A stretch of 64,000 nt of DNA from Chondrosia reniformis (GCA_947172415.1 OX359189.1:1448501-1512500), one strand, 5' to 3'; numbered from the stretch's first letter, positions 1 to 12,049 are shown. The notes: generated by a model not told the origin, from the letters alone. Program-made: numbers and translations.

Positions 1-165
1 AAAGGCCTATAGGGAACTAAACCTAGCGAGAACTTTGGATGAGGATACAAGAGTTTTCTCCTCCTCCTTCTCTTCTTCTCCACTGGGCCAGACAGCTGTT
101 TCTGGGAATTCCACCCTTCATCAGTGGCCCTGGGAATCTTTGTCTTATTCTTGATCATAGCATGT
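1..165 (-). mobile_element. Copy A of a ~180-bp dispersed element with hammerhead ribozyme core
   Basis: This is the first of six related copies in the window, the others being near 8350, 37532, 46238, 50429 and 57443. It is cut by the window edge and lies in a SEC63 intron, in antisense orientation. On the minus strand positions 124-118 read CTGATGA, 102-99 read GAAA, and 99-92 form the palindrome ACAGCTGT. Position 91 is the C before the predicted cleavage point. Stem I strands GGGCCA (130-125) and TGGCCC (90-85) pair perfectly. The core and pairing are read directly; the element class (retrozyme-like or SINE-like) is inferred. Confidence 0.75.
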
Positions 166-268
166 ATGACACTTGTGTGTATCATCATTAAAAGCATCAG
201 TAACCGTTAGGGTTAGCATATAGTGTGAATGCACTACTGATGTTCAAGAATTATAATCGTGTGTGTAG

Positions 269-3200
269 AGTGCTACTGTGGGGGAGATTAAGAAGAGGTA
301 CAGAGAACTGAGCAAGTTTTACCATCCGGACAAGGAGACAGGAGATGAAGAGACGTTCATGAAGATTGCCAAAGCCTATGAAGCGTACGTGCAGCCTGTT
401 GAGTGTGTACCTCATCTTACTGGCTTCAGTAGTGTAGCATACCCTACATATATATATGTAATGAAAGTAGTGGGGTGTGAGTTTGTATGGTACACATGTG
501 CCACCTAATTGGAGGTGTCTGGAGACATTGCTCTATTTTCTAGCATTGCCACTGTGTTCTGTACTCTTTCTAGCAGGGGTTGGCAAATGTCAAACTGGAG
601 TTTTAGAAGCATTGAATGAACTATTGATTACTTATATGTGAAACATACGCACTGGTTCCTCTCTCGTTGCCACTGTGCATGCACAATTCTATCTGTGTAG
701 TTTAACTGATGAAGAGTCTCGTAAGAACTGGGAGGAATATGGCAATCCAGATGGACCTCGAGGTACGTACTAAGTACAGCTAACATCTTCATTTGCACTC
801 TTATGAATATACTCTCAGATAATCTTACACATTTGAGATGAACTACATACGCATCTTGAACCCATCTTGTACTCCTGTTAATACAACCTTCTCCTTCTCC
901 TCCTGTGTAGCCACGACCTTTGGTATTGCCCTGCCCTCCTGGATTGTAGACAGGAAGAACTCTGCATTTGTGCTTGGGCTGTATGTGCTGGTCTTTATGG
1001 TGGCACTGCCTACTGCTATTGTAAGTGGACCATCTCCTTATTAGGAAGGCATAACGTCTTGCTACAGACACTAGTCCATTGTATGTTTCCAATATACCTT
1101 TCACTTTGGCATAATTAGAGGGTTCACCTCAAAAAAGTACCAACTGGTATACCCTTCAATGTTTAGGGTATTTAGTATTAACTGGTATACTTTCCAATGT
1201 GTAGGGTATTTAGTATTAACTGGTATACTTTCCAATGTGTAGGGTATTTAGGTATACTTTCCAATGTGTAGGGTATTTAGTATTAACTGGTATACTTTCC
1301 AATGTGTAGGGTATTTAGGTATACTTTCCAATGTGTAGGGTATTTAGTATTAACTGGTATACTTTCCAATGTGTAGGGTATCTGGTGGTTCAGGTCTGTC
1401 AAGTACAGCACTGCCAACATCTTACTTTCAACTCAGAAACTCTTTTTCCATTTCCTGGCTAAAATGAACAACGTACCAATTAAAAGTAAGCCTTTGCTTG
1501 TCTTTTAGAAATATTTTCTTACAGCTTTTTGGGTGTTGAGCTAGAAATGCAGTTGGTAAGTCTTTCATGATCTAGTACTCTAAAATCAAAAAGATGACCC
1601 CTCTACTGTAAAAAGCACAGCCAAATGTAATTAGAAGAAATCCTTACTGTATTAGTCTCTATGTAAATGTATAGAAGATGTACGAGTATGTGACTTGTGA
1701 TAAGTTCCATTTAAATAGCAATCCTGTTCATATCAATTCAAAAGTCATATCACATCAGTTTCTTGGAGAGCTACATTCATACATATGTATTTACATACGT
1801 AAATGCATATACTCCTATATACGTACATACTCTTATAATAACTTGTTTGCATATTAAGTGAATGAGGTGACTACAATTCAGATGTGTCTATTTCTTCACA
1901 GGACAGATTGCCATTTTGACCAGTGCCCAGGAGTTCACAAAGGAGCATAGCGTTGGAGTGAAGGAGAGACCAATCGACAATATTGAGCTGCCAAAGATGT
2001 TTGTTGACTTGCCCTTTGTGAACCAGAAGACTAAAGAGCCTCCATTTTGTGCCCCCTACGCCCTGAAGGCCAGGATTCTTCTACATGCCCATCTGACTAC
2101 TTTGGACTTGCATGAAGAGCTGAAAGAAGGTACCTGCGTATACATGTATATACGTATGTGCTTTTGTGTGCACGTATACATGTATATACGTATGTGCTTT
2201 TGTGTGCATGTATACATGTATATACGTATGTGCTTTTGTGTGCATGTATACATGTATATACGTATGTGCTTTTGTGTGCATGTATACATGTATATACGTA
2301 TGTGCTTTTGTGTGCATGTATACATGTATATACGTATGTGCTTTTGTGTGCATGTATACATGTATATACGTATGTGCTTTTGTGTGCATGTATACATGTA
2401 TATACGTATGTGCTTTTGTGTGCATGTATACATGTACGTATACGTGAGCTTCACAAAGGAACTAATTATTTCCAATTTTTTGTACATTTTACTGTAACCG
2501 TTTACAGTATACATACATACATACATACATCCATGTACATACATATGTGTACATACGTAGAGTCTAGGACAAATTTGTGGAAAACTTAGTCTACCTACAT
2601 ATGTCTATTCTTGTTTATTTTGTTAGACCTTTATCACATCCTGAAGATCACTCCCTCGCTAGTGAATGAGATGGTCAACATCTTGCAGCAGGTCTGGGTG
2701 TTTGCCCAGTACCAGAGAGGTACGTACGTCAGTGTATGTGTCCAGAGTAGTCCTACTATCCTGCACTAGTCCTCTTATTATCAACTAGTACCAGAGAGGT
2801 ACGTACGTCAGTGTATGTGTCCAGAGTAGTCCTACTATCCTGCACTAGTCCTCCTATTATTGACTAGTCCTCTTCATTCCTATTGTGTTAAGGTATTCCC
2901 AGCCCGTCTGTGGAGTCGTTTGAGAACAGCATGCGACTGAGCTCCATGATCGTACAGGGGCTGTGGGACACGCAGTCCCCCTTCCTCCAGATACCTCATG
3001 TGGATGAGAGTAGCTTGAAACACTTTCGCACTAAAAAAGTAAGCGATTCCCTTCAAGTTTTACATACTATATACGTAACTTTCCTAAGTTCCATCTTTCA
3101 TAGAATTGAGAGGTCCTGGTTTACTATGTAATTTGTTTATATATTGTTTGTATGCATTGAAATTTGGGCTATTAGAAGTTGTTCAAAGAGAATTCTGGTT

Positions 3201-6200
3201 TGCTGCCAGTTTGGTTTAGAGAGGTTACACTGTGCTAATGTGGTGTAGACGTTTACAGATAATATTCCCTACTTTCCATTGCTAGCGTCACATTCATACA
3301 ATAGAGGATTTGTCTAAGATGAAAGACACAGACAGAAGGTTTGTTTGACAGTGAGGCTTATGTGTCTGTGTACTTATAGGGATTCTGTGCATTTTCATTT
3401 AATTTCTCTATCTGTGTTATGGTTGAATTTCTTTTGATGTATTAAGGTTTTTGTCTATCTCTATTAATTTCTACACCTACGTGCATTCTCAGGTCCTTGC
3501 TGCGTACTCTAAGTGATGAGCAGTATAAGGATGTGCTGACCTTTCTGGACCAGTTTCCTCACGTTGCCATGGAAGTGGATGCGACTGTGGAGGACGACGA
3601 AGATGTCCACAAGATAACAGCCGGATCCCTAGTCACCGTCTCTGTTAGCCTCATGAGAACCAGTTTGTTGGTGAGTAACATGGCTTAGCTGAACAGTGAC
3701 ACACAAGTATTTATAGTAAAAATAACCACTGGGATATATAGGGTACCATTTATATGTTATTATTATTGTTATTATTATTATGTGATAATATATAAATGTG
3801 CTAATTACTAGTAATATTCATGTAGAAACACTGCGGTCAATCTGTTGAAGAGCTGGGTATGTCTTCTGACCTTCCTAATGGTGACGTTTCCATGGATACA
3901 CTTCCTGCTGAAGATGAGTTGGATGGAAGGGAGGTCCCCATGTCTGCACCAGAAGCACAGAAGATAGATCAGGAGGTATCTCGGCCAAAGGCTTGGGCAG
4001 TTAACAAGAAGAAGAAGAAAGTTACAAAATCAGCAAAGAAGATTAGTAAACATAAGAAGAAGTTAGATAAAAAGGTATTGGTTATCACATTAAATGAGAA
4101 AGTATACAAGGATAATGGTCACTTCTGAACCTGTTTGAACAGGTTCAGAAGTGACCAATCCTTAGTGAAAGCCTGGGTTGCTTGGTAACTTCTGGATGAT
4201 ACCCAATGAGGATTGTAATCTTATCACATTCTATGAATGTATGCAATTAGAATAAGGATTTCTTCTGACTGCATCAAAGTTATCAAATCAAAGGTTAATA
4301 TACTAACCTGAAACCAAAATGGGTAGATAGGTAGTTCAAAGTTCAAAAATTCAATGTGTCTTGACAGATTGCATAGATATTGTAAATGTTATTATGTATA
4401 TTTTTGGTATATGTATGTATGTTCAGTCATAGTGTCTGGTTATATTGTGTATTACAGACGGAAAGTCCACGAGGAGGTACACCTGAAGGAGATAGCAAAG
4501 CTGAGAACGGTTCTACTAATGGTGGCAGTGTCTTGAGGCAGAGGAAGAAAGGAACAGTGGAAGAGAGGAGTAAGAATGAAGGGGAACAGAGCAGCCAGGA
4601 AGAAGACGGTGATAATGAAGAGAAAGAAGAGGCTGTCGATGACGAAGAGGAGGAATGGTCAAAGATACAGAAAGACATGAAGAAGAACAAGTCGTCTCCT
4701 TTTACAGAAAAGTCTACAGACAGTCATCCAGTACACTGTCCTAACTTCCCATTGGTAGGTTATGTACAATACTTCACCAATCCATGTAGCTACATTAGTA
4801 GATGTGGTTGTCTATATAAGTATACAATGCAATAAGGGTCCTATACTCTCTATACTTTAGTCATTGTCATGTGATATGCATGTGATCAAATTTTAATATT
4901 ATACCATAATAGGTTTTGGTAATAATAGATATGAATGGATAGATGTGATTTTGAAACTGTATGCGTCATTGTAACACTGTATCATATGTGATGCAATATT
5001 CCAAGGTAACTATATGAAACAATAAATGTATAGAAATGATGTAGTAATTATTAATGTGGTCCTAGGTATAGTATGACATTGTATGTAACCATTCTATTCT
5101 ATGTTTTATACATATGTGTGTACTTTACAGGACATTCAAGAAGGCTGGTGGCTATATTTAGTGGACAAGAAGACACGAAAGTTGGTTTCTCCGCCTCAAA
5201 AGATAATTGGCTTGAAAGAGACATCCTCAGTGAGTTTGTGTACTTAAAAATATTAGAATACCTACCCTACAATGTTTACATAATTGCTTTATAGCTGCAA
5301 TATTTCTGCACAATACAGTGGAATTCCTTTTGATATTTGATAACTAAATTCTGTTTAAACCAAACAATTGACTCCTACGTATACATTCCAAACTCTTATC
5401 GCTGGTGTCTCATGTGTATAGCTCTAATACAGGCCTCTAGTTAATTCTTTTTTAATGGGCAATCAGCAACATGAATTTCAATAACTGGAAGCTTTCTCAT
5501 CTCTATTCTTAACACTACTGAAACAGACCCACAAGTTACAGTATCAAGTTACTCAGTCTAATGTTGTTGATAGCTCGGTTAAAGAATGCACCGTTTGTAT
5601 GTTATCCTCATAGCCTTACAGGATCAGTGCAATTAGCTACATACAGTTCATATAACTTCATATTATGCATATGATATATATATATATATATATGTACGTT
5701 AATTGCATGTAATTATAGACATATATGTACCTAATTTTTCGTTGCGCCTCTGATTGTGACCCATATATTCCTAATTGCCGACTTGGATCTACTTTTTACT
5801 TCACCGAAAAATTAGGGAATATACGGTAATATATATATATACAGTATATACAGTGCATGTATATTCACTGTATGCATGTATTGTCATTTATTGATATTGT
5901 ACTTCTAACAGGTAACAGCACATTTTAAAGCTCCTCCTAAGAAGGGATATCTCAGTTATGGTGTATTGCTTAGATCAGACTGTTACCATGACTACAAGGT
6001 GGAACGTACTTTGAAGGTAGAGTTGACAGTACATCCATGTCGATGTTATACTTGAACAGAGAAGCTTCAATCTAAATCTGTCTGCCATTCCATTAATGTA
6101 CAGCATTGCTAGCTACTTGCATGTAAATTTAATTCAGTAAGTTATTTTTGTAGTTGGCAGTTCATGAGTCTAAAGTAGTGGAAACAAAGCAATGGGAAGA

Positions 6201-6285
6201 CTTAGAAAAGGAAGAAGAGGAAGAGGAGGCTTTTGAAGAGACAGATGAAGAAGGAGAGAGCGAAGAAGTGGAATCAGATAGCTAA
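269..6285 (+). CDS. SEC63: SEC63 homologue, ER translocon J-protein (5' partial)
   Basis: Sec63 sits in the ER membrane and uses its lumenal J domain to recruit BiP to the Sec61/Sec62 channel. Fourteen exons are visible: 269-384, 701-762, 911-1020, 1377-1485, 1902-2129, 2627-2719, 2893-3038, 3286-3338, 3493-3670, 3826-4074, 4458-4754, 5131-5229, 5912-6016 and 6154-6285. They join in frame to 658 residues. Seen in order: the J-domain end with the HPDK motif, the link [17 protein letters not shown], a transmembrane segment ([20 protein letters not shown]), the Sec63/Brl region, a Lys-rich then acidic insert, and an acidic C-terminus of Glu/Asp as in animal Sec63. The first ~110 residues (two membrane helices and the J-domain start) lie upstream of the window. 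Several introns hold minisatellites touching splice sites. The identification is secure. Confidence 0.95.
1141..1390 (+). repeat. Minisatellite ending on a SEC63 splice acceptor
   Basis: Units of about 27 and 38 bp alternate, built from TATACTTTCCAATGTGTAG, GGTATTTAG and TATTAACTGG. The last unit provides the TGTAG acceptor used by the exon starting at 1377, whose first bases GGTATCTGG resemble the repeat GGTATTTAG. Earlier units carry the same AATGTGTAG|GGTAT context. Confidence 0.85.
2141..2440 (+). repeat. 36-bp minisatellite, about 8 units, SEC63 intron
   Basis: The unit contains TGCATGTATACATGTATA and CGTATGTGCTTTTGTG. Because 36 is divisible by three, every frame stays open and gives spurious Cys/Tyr/Met-rich open frames on both strands. 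It starts about 10 bp after the exon 1902-2129 donor. It is not coding. Confidence 0.9.
2711..2870 (+). repeat. ~80-bp tandem duplication across a SEC63 splice donor
   Basis: The exon end ACCAGAGAG with its donor GTACGT, plus about 65 bp of intron, is repeated once starting near 2788. The second copy is nearly identical, so the intron holds two equivalent donors. Use of the upstream one (exon end 2719) keeps the frame into the exon at 2893. Confidence 0.85.
4112..4161. repeat. Perfect 20-bp inverted repeat in SEC63 intron
   Basis: Arms 4116-4135 and 4138-4157 are perfectly complementary around two bases (TG). GGAT/ATCC extends the stem outward with a small bulge. This looks like a snap-back insertion remnant; no gene is involved. 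Confidence 0.85.
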
Positions 6286-6455
6286 ATATCTTTACTATCT
6301 CCTAATTCATTATTGAACAAAAATTTTAGTACAAAATTCCAAAAAGTGTTGAAGCTTATGGTCTCCGTGTGGGTTTAACTTAATGACCGTTTATCGACAT
6401 TGACTATATAATTCGCAGCACGTATGTATTATGTGTGTGTATTATATTGTACAAA

Positions 6456-9269
6456 ATGGCTGCTACAAGCACTGTGATTGGTTGGATGATTGGGGTGATT
6501 GTTGCCGTAATTATTCTTTTTGTATTAGCTTTTGTATGTTTTGTCATAAAGAGAGCTTGGTGGGTAAGTATCGTGCCTCAGTCTGATACCCATCCATTGC
6601 ACTGAGGTCAAATCACTTCCTCCAGATAATCAAGGAATTGATCATTCTCCGCAATTTAGCATTTGCAGGCAGGTACGTAGCGAGTCTATATATGCATGAA
6701 ACTTTTAAAAACGGCCGATGGAATAATGTTGACTTTATATATACATACGCAAGATATTTAAAAATTATTTCTGTTATAAAGACACACCCTTGTATGTAGT
6801 GTGGAATATTTACATGTTTCTGCCTTACTAGATTAAGGTTCTAAATTGAAGGACTTTAATTAACTATTCGCACTTATCAATTAGAACCCATCGAGGCAGT
6901 AATCCAAAGGACAGACTGCTCCTGTTTGCTTGTACATCAGATAGACTTAGTGAGGCATGTCACATGACACTCATGTGATGGTCACATGATTTTACACTCA
7001 GTTAACCTAAACAGGTCTGCATTGAAGAAATGTACCGGTTTGGTAAGAATATGATGGAGTCCACTGTAACGTGAGATCACATTGCCATCATGTGACATCT
7101 ACATTAATTAAACTCTGGATATTACCCCTGCCCACTCATGTCCCCTAAGGAGCACAATGAGCTAATGGGTTGAACCGAAGTTCACTTGATGAGAACCAGA
7201 GTCTCCCCCTACAATATACCCAACTTCTTTTGCTGTATGAATCTTTTCTTTCATCCTCTAGACTGCAGCAATTTCGGGTTGTCATCTATTCCTACAAGTA
7301 TGTCTTTTTGTTTCGTGATCGTATGGATGGCACCCTCTGTGGTATGTTTTTAATGGGCTACTCTGAAGATAGCCAGCAAGGAGTGAAATATACTGTTATA
7401 AAGGTACGTAGATCCATACTAGTCCACTCATGCAGGGGGTCTTCTCAAAGTCACCATGGAAACCTCACAGTAGTTTGGGTTATTATTTTATTGCGGAGAA
7501 AAAATGCACAGCTTTTATGATCAGCTAGCAATTTAAAATGTGTTAATTGCTTAAGTCATAATACATGTACATGGCATGGTACATTTTCTAAATATAATAC
7601 CATCATATTATTTTGAAGCCATTCAGACAAATAGTACAGAATATTCCAACCAGTAAATTGAAAATGTATATGGGTGGAAAGTTTTGAATACGAAATTAGT
7701 ATCACATGAGTATCACATGAGTATCACATGAGTATTATGTGAGTATTGTATAAGGTATGTATTTCATAATGTTGTGTATTCTGATTAAGTATGCATAAAG
7801 GAACAGTATTGTAGAAAGTTACTCCAGACGTTATTAATTCTTTGTTTTGTAGTTGGGACTGGCTTTCTTCAAGTCACATTATCGAGGTAGCTCCCTTCTC
7901 TATGCTGCAGTTCTGTACCACACTCTCAAGCAACTCCTCAGACACCCGACTAGACCAGTATACATTATTGGGAAGTCCTTTAGTTATAGGAGCTATTTGG
8001 TAAGTGTGGCTGTGTATTAACTATTAGTGTGGATATTATTGTATTGTAACAGTGCCTGTATAATATGTACTGCGTAGTCTGTACAGAGCAGATTTATTGC
8101 ATGGCTGACTTCATTTTTATGTTGTATCTACGTATGTATGTTTACAGTTGGCAGTGAGAAATTTTAAGGCTGCCTGGCCAAGATTTGACTGCCCAGAGAT
8201 TCCTCCTTTTGAAAAGAGGTAAACCACAAGTATACCTCAGCCAGACCCAGGAGCAGTTGTGGGGATTAGACAAGGATTTATAGTTAATACTATTCTTGAC
8301 TATTAAGAGTTGTTTTGAATAAGTGTTTATTTCTATAATGCATTGGCCAAGAATTCACAAGAAGAGACAAAGATTCCCAGGGTCACTGGTGAAGGGTGGA
8401 ATTCCCAGAAACAGATGTCTGGTCCAGTGGAGCAGAAGAGAAGGAGAAAACTGTTGTATCCTTATCCAAAGTTCTCACTTGGTTTATTCCCCTATAGACC
8501 TTCTACTATAAAATAGATATAGCATAGGGTCAGACATTTTATCAGCCTCTGTGACAGTGTATTACTGCATGTTGCAACCTAATTAAGTACTCAAGATGGA
8601 TATAACTCCTATAGGATAATGGACGAGTTTGGTCATTCAAATGGACCAACAGGCAAAATTTACATTCCTAAGACCTGTGTTCTCAAGAGGGAGGCAACGA
8701 AGTTGAAGATTAATGTGGCTCCCATTAATGATGATCTGCTTAATAATCCTCATGTAAAGTACTTCCAAGAATTAAATCCAGAGTGGCAGAAGGTATTGTT
8801 GTGTGTCATGTGACTTCTATGTGATGATTACATGACCTCCTTGAAACATAGGGTCATTGCTTGGTAACAATGGTCAAAGTTGAGTGGCTTAGTCTGTTGG
8901 GATTTGCTTGGCGTACATTGAGGAGGGTCCTTCCATGTGAAAAACAAGACAAAAGGCCAAAAAGAAATAGATCCTCAAGCCATTTTCTGTCTGAGAAAGA
9001 TTTTTTACAGAAACAAGGAGACAACAAGAATCAGTAAGTCTTTCTCATAATAAGAATTCTTATGTCACATGACAGTCATGTGATTTCATGTATTTAGCTA
9101 TAGGTACTCAGTGCTTGATGGGTGTGACATCCTGGAAGTGGCAAAACAACATGAGAAGAGCCGATCACAATCTTTAGGGGAGCAAGCCGTCTCCAATATA
9201 TCACGTACAACCTCAATAGAACTTGGTGTAGATAGAATTGATGAATATTCAGAAATTGATTTTGGTTAA
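6456..9269 (+). CDS. Unrecognised membrane-anchored protein
   Basis: The start ATG at 6456 opens a first exon (6456-6563) encoding one hydrophobic helix (MIGVIVAVIILFVLAFVCFV) ending in Lys/Arg, so an N-terminal anchor. Later exons are 6626-6672, 6885 to about 6949, about 7262-7403, 7853-7999, 8148-8218, 8615-8792, 8852-9033 and 9098-9269. The junction between 6949 and 7262 could not be resolved in frame, so an exon there may be missed. The middle reads YKYVFLFRDRMDGTLCGMF, then YTVIK, LGLAFFKSHYRGSSLLYAA and YIIGKSFSYRSYL. Its beta-alpha pattern is reminiscent of a GNAT-type acyltransferase fold, which is only a guess. The C-terminus is hydrophilic and Ser-rich. The gene begins only ~170 bp after SEC63, and a poly(A) signal follows almost immediately after the stop. 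Confidence 0.75.
8350..8535 (+). mobile_element. Copy B of the hammerhead-carrying dispersed element (core decayed)
   Basis: This copy lies in the intron 8219-8614 of the unrecognised membrane gene, in sense orientation. The core reads CTGGTGA instead of CTGATGA (8386-8392), and stem III reads ACAGATGT instead of the palindrome. Stem I (GGGTCA with TGGTCC) is weakened. Flanking parts AAAGATTCCCAGGGTCA and AAAACTGTTGTATCC match the other copies. Confidence 0.75.
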
Positions 9270-9273
9270 GAAA

Positions 9274-9279
9274 AATAAA
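9274..9279 (+). terminator. Poly(A) signal AATAAA
   Basis: A canonical AATAAA lies five bases after the stop at 9269, implying a very short 3' UTR. The next gene converges from the minus strand with its stop at 9409. Confidence 0.6.
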
Positions 9280-9408
9280 TACATGAAAAATCCAGCCAGT
9301 TTGAGTATTTTTTTGTATTTTATGTTACATTACTACGTATATACGTATGTACAATGTATGTACATCATACATCTAACAATGGCAACTTTGTAATTTAATG
9401 TATAGTTT

Positions 9409-10989
9409 TTAAATTGCTAACAAATAGGATGATACTAACAAGATACCTGCAGAATGGAAAATTATACACATTAAATTTCATTTCTGTACATCTTAGTGCA
9501 TATGTGAGGCTTTCATCATATATGTATGTATGTAATATTCAATCTTTGTATGTTATGTTTATATAATTATTAAGTGTGATATGTATATATATACACATTA
9601 AAGTTTTGACTTACCATATAAGTGTACAATGAATCCATTTGGTGTTACAGTTGGTACCGAAGATACTGTAGAAATACACATTAAGCCAAAACAGTTAATA
9701 AATAGATACCTCAAAGTGTCAAAACAATATACACTGACCGTTCTAATTCACTCTATAATTGCATATAGTGAAGCATCTATTGTACATGTATGTATATACC
9801 CTTACATACATACATACACATGGAAAAGAACTGACCTAATACCAACGTTGTATTTTCAGGAAATGGAGTTTGATCTCTATTAGAAACAGCTATTCCATTA
9901 TTTTGATAACGATGTTGACACTGCACCTTCAAATTAAATGGGTTATACTTCTCTGTAATTGATACACTGACCAGAAGTGTGAAACAGAAACCGTTTTCAT
10001 GTTCACAACTAAATGTTACATTTGCCATTTCCATTAATTCTTGCTCAGAGTTTGCAAATATTATCACGTTAGAGAGGTTCTTTCTAAATCCATTGATGTG
10101 GTGGAATACCTTAATAACTTCAGGTTCCAAATCACTATTATTCAGATACTCCTTTTTAACAACCCAAACAATGTCCATTGTAGAAATTCCTTGCACATGA
10201 CATTCATAGGAGATTAAACTGGAGTTGCCTGTCTGATTTATATAGGTTTTGTTCAAACTCAGGTAAATACCTACAAGTACAACAACATTTTTAAAGGATC
10301 AACTTTTGACTTTTAGAGCAAAAAGTCGAATGATTATCCTTTCAAAAGATAAGTTCGACGCAGTTAGAAGGAATCCTTACTATATTAACATTTTTAAAGT
10401 TCAGCACAGCTCATTTTACTAAGGGAATTGTATTGTATAATAATATATAGCTCTCCCTAGCTCTTATATAGTGTCTATAAACAAACACTTGGATTAATTC
10501 GTTAAATATATAATAACAAACCTTTCAGTTCCACTCTGATTACACTTGAAGTTTCAGGAGCACTGTTTGGTAGCTTGTAAGAGCAAGAAATATTAATGAT
10601 TTGGTCATGATTTCCAAAGACCTTTAGGGTGAGACATTTTCGTCCTTCAGGGGAAGCCTCCGAAGGATCATCCGGGATTTCAGACATTCTCGCTATTCCA
10701 CTCTCAAAAGAAAAGTTAAATCCTTGACGATGGTCCTCAGTTATACCATTTAAATTCCAGCAAGCGTCCCAGGCTGTATAGTTGTGGCAACATTCAATAA
10801 CAACCTTTCTCTCTACAAGCTGCCTACTACTTATCGTAATAAAGGCCTTTGACTCGGAGATATCCCCTAAACATAGTATAATAAAGTGTTCATGTAGACC
10901 ATACACTCAACCGGTTAGCGATTCTACTTACTTAACAACCATAGACCTATGAACACGATAATCCAAATAACACTACTTTGTTTAACCAT
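9409..10989 (-). CDS. Secreted/GPI-anchored protein with two Ig-like domains (paralogue 1)
   Basis: Five exons read downward: 10989-10932, 10866-10522, 10270-9836, 9665-9615 and 9446-9409, giving 308 residues in frame. Residues ~1-19 form a signal peptide (VIWIIVFIGLWLLS). Domain 1 (~20-135) has an IECCHNYTAWDACW start and a KCLTLKVFGN...ISC end; domain 2 (~136-275) has YECHV...DIVWVV and FNLKVQCQHRY. This Cys-x-Trp-...-Leu-x-Val-x-Cys spacing is Ig-like, by eye only. The end is very short and hydrophobic (ILLVSSYLLAI, then stop), which suggests a GPI signal rather than a transmembrane helix. Several N-x-S/T sites fit an extracellular protein. The neighbouring gene at 12255-13650 is its tandem duplicate. 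Confidence 0.78.
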
Positions 10990-11990
10990 TTTTACATCTT
11001 GCGTGACTGCGTAACACAAACCTCTCTAGTTATTAGAGGATCTGGGGTTTTAGGTGCTTTTCGCGGGACTTTCCATATTGTCGAGTCACATCAAAATGAC
11101 CGCATCCCGTTACCTATGCTTTATCTCGCATTCTTTTAACCTCAATGTTTACTTATATCCAAGGTATATCTATACACCTTACTTGTTCATGTACATAGTC
11201 TTCCTTATAGTACCTGCTGTGTACATTACTCAACCATATACCATATACTGAAATGTTATCAGTCCATGCTCAATCAGTATAATATTTTCTAGTCTTCAAA
11301 GCTACACTTGTACAGTGTATGTATGATATATATACGTAATAGAAATATTTATATAATAAATTACAGTTAATTAAATTTTCAAATTTTAAGTTATTTGCAG
11401 TTGTTAATTAATTATAAGGAGCTGTATACCATGTTGAGGAGAATTTCAAAGTTTAAGCAGAGCATATAGACTGTTTCCATACTAGATCTATCAGAGAAAG
11501 AGTTTTCACTGAATGCAATGTAGATTTCTTTTGAAGTGTTTATATCACAATTGTGGACATGTCATTAGGCCAACTGGCCCTTATCAATAATATCAATGTG
11601 ACAAAATAAATATGCACAAATGGCTATAGCTATAGCTGCTGTATATGTCCACTTAATATATACAGAAAGAGCCAGATATATACCCAAGCAAATGGCTTGT
11701 ATAAATAACAAAGGAATTTGAACTCTCTGGGTAGTTTATTATTAAAAAATGCATATTACATATAAACAATTTAAATTTAATTAATATTAAAATGACACCT
11801 GAAGTTTACAATTGGGGGAACAGACTGCATTATGAACTATGAACTGAATTATTAAACAAATATCCAAATACCTAAAATGAGGAAAAAAACATTAAATTAA
11901 TACATATTATGTGACTATACTGATTTGGACATATAAAAGAAATTTCTTGGTGTATATATATATACATGCATACATATAACATTTTTAGCT
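10990..11990. other. Intergenic, AT-rich; no gene seen
   Basis: Short AT-rich and (TA)n/(TACG)n tracts fill the gap between the two Ig-like genes. Open frames here are short and lack splice or similarity support. Confidence 0.6.
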
Positions 11991-11992
11991 AC

Positions 11993-12049
11993 CAATGTAC
12001 CACACTGATGAGCCCCAAAGAGGGCGAAACAGCTGTCTGTGGTTCATTG
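11993..12049 (+). ncRNA. Hammerhead self-cleaving ribozyme (type I topology)
   Basis: All conserved hammerhead parts are in order. The stem I 5' strand is CAATG, one mismatch, ACCACA (11993-12004). CTGATGA is 12005-12011. Stem II is GCCC (12012-12015) with GGGC (12022-12025) around loop CAAAGA. GAAA is 12026-12029. Stem III is the palindrome ACAGCTGT (12029-12036), and the cleavage-site C is 12037. The stem I 3' strand is TGTGGT, the mismatch, CATTG (12038-12049). The T-T mismatch gives a symmetrical internal bulge. A loop-less palindromic stem III is known from animal hammerheads that work as dimers in Penelope-like elements and retrozymes. Cleavage is predicted after 12037; activity is not shown here. 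Confidence 0.88.

Noticed and set aside
1916..2589. Long open frames on both strands rich in Cys, Tyr, Met and His
   Set aside because: They are produced by the 36-bp minisatellite, whose length is a multiple of three and which lacks stops. The real SEC63 exon ends at 2129.
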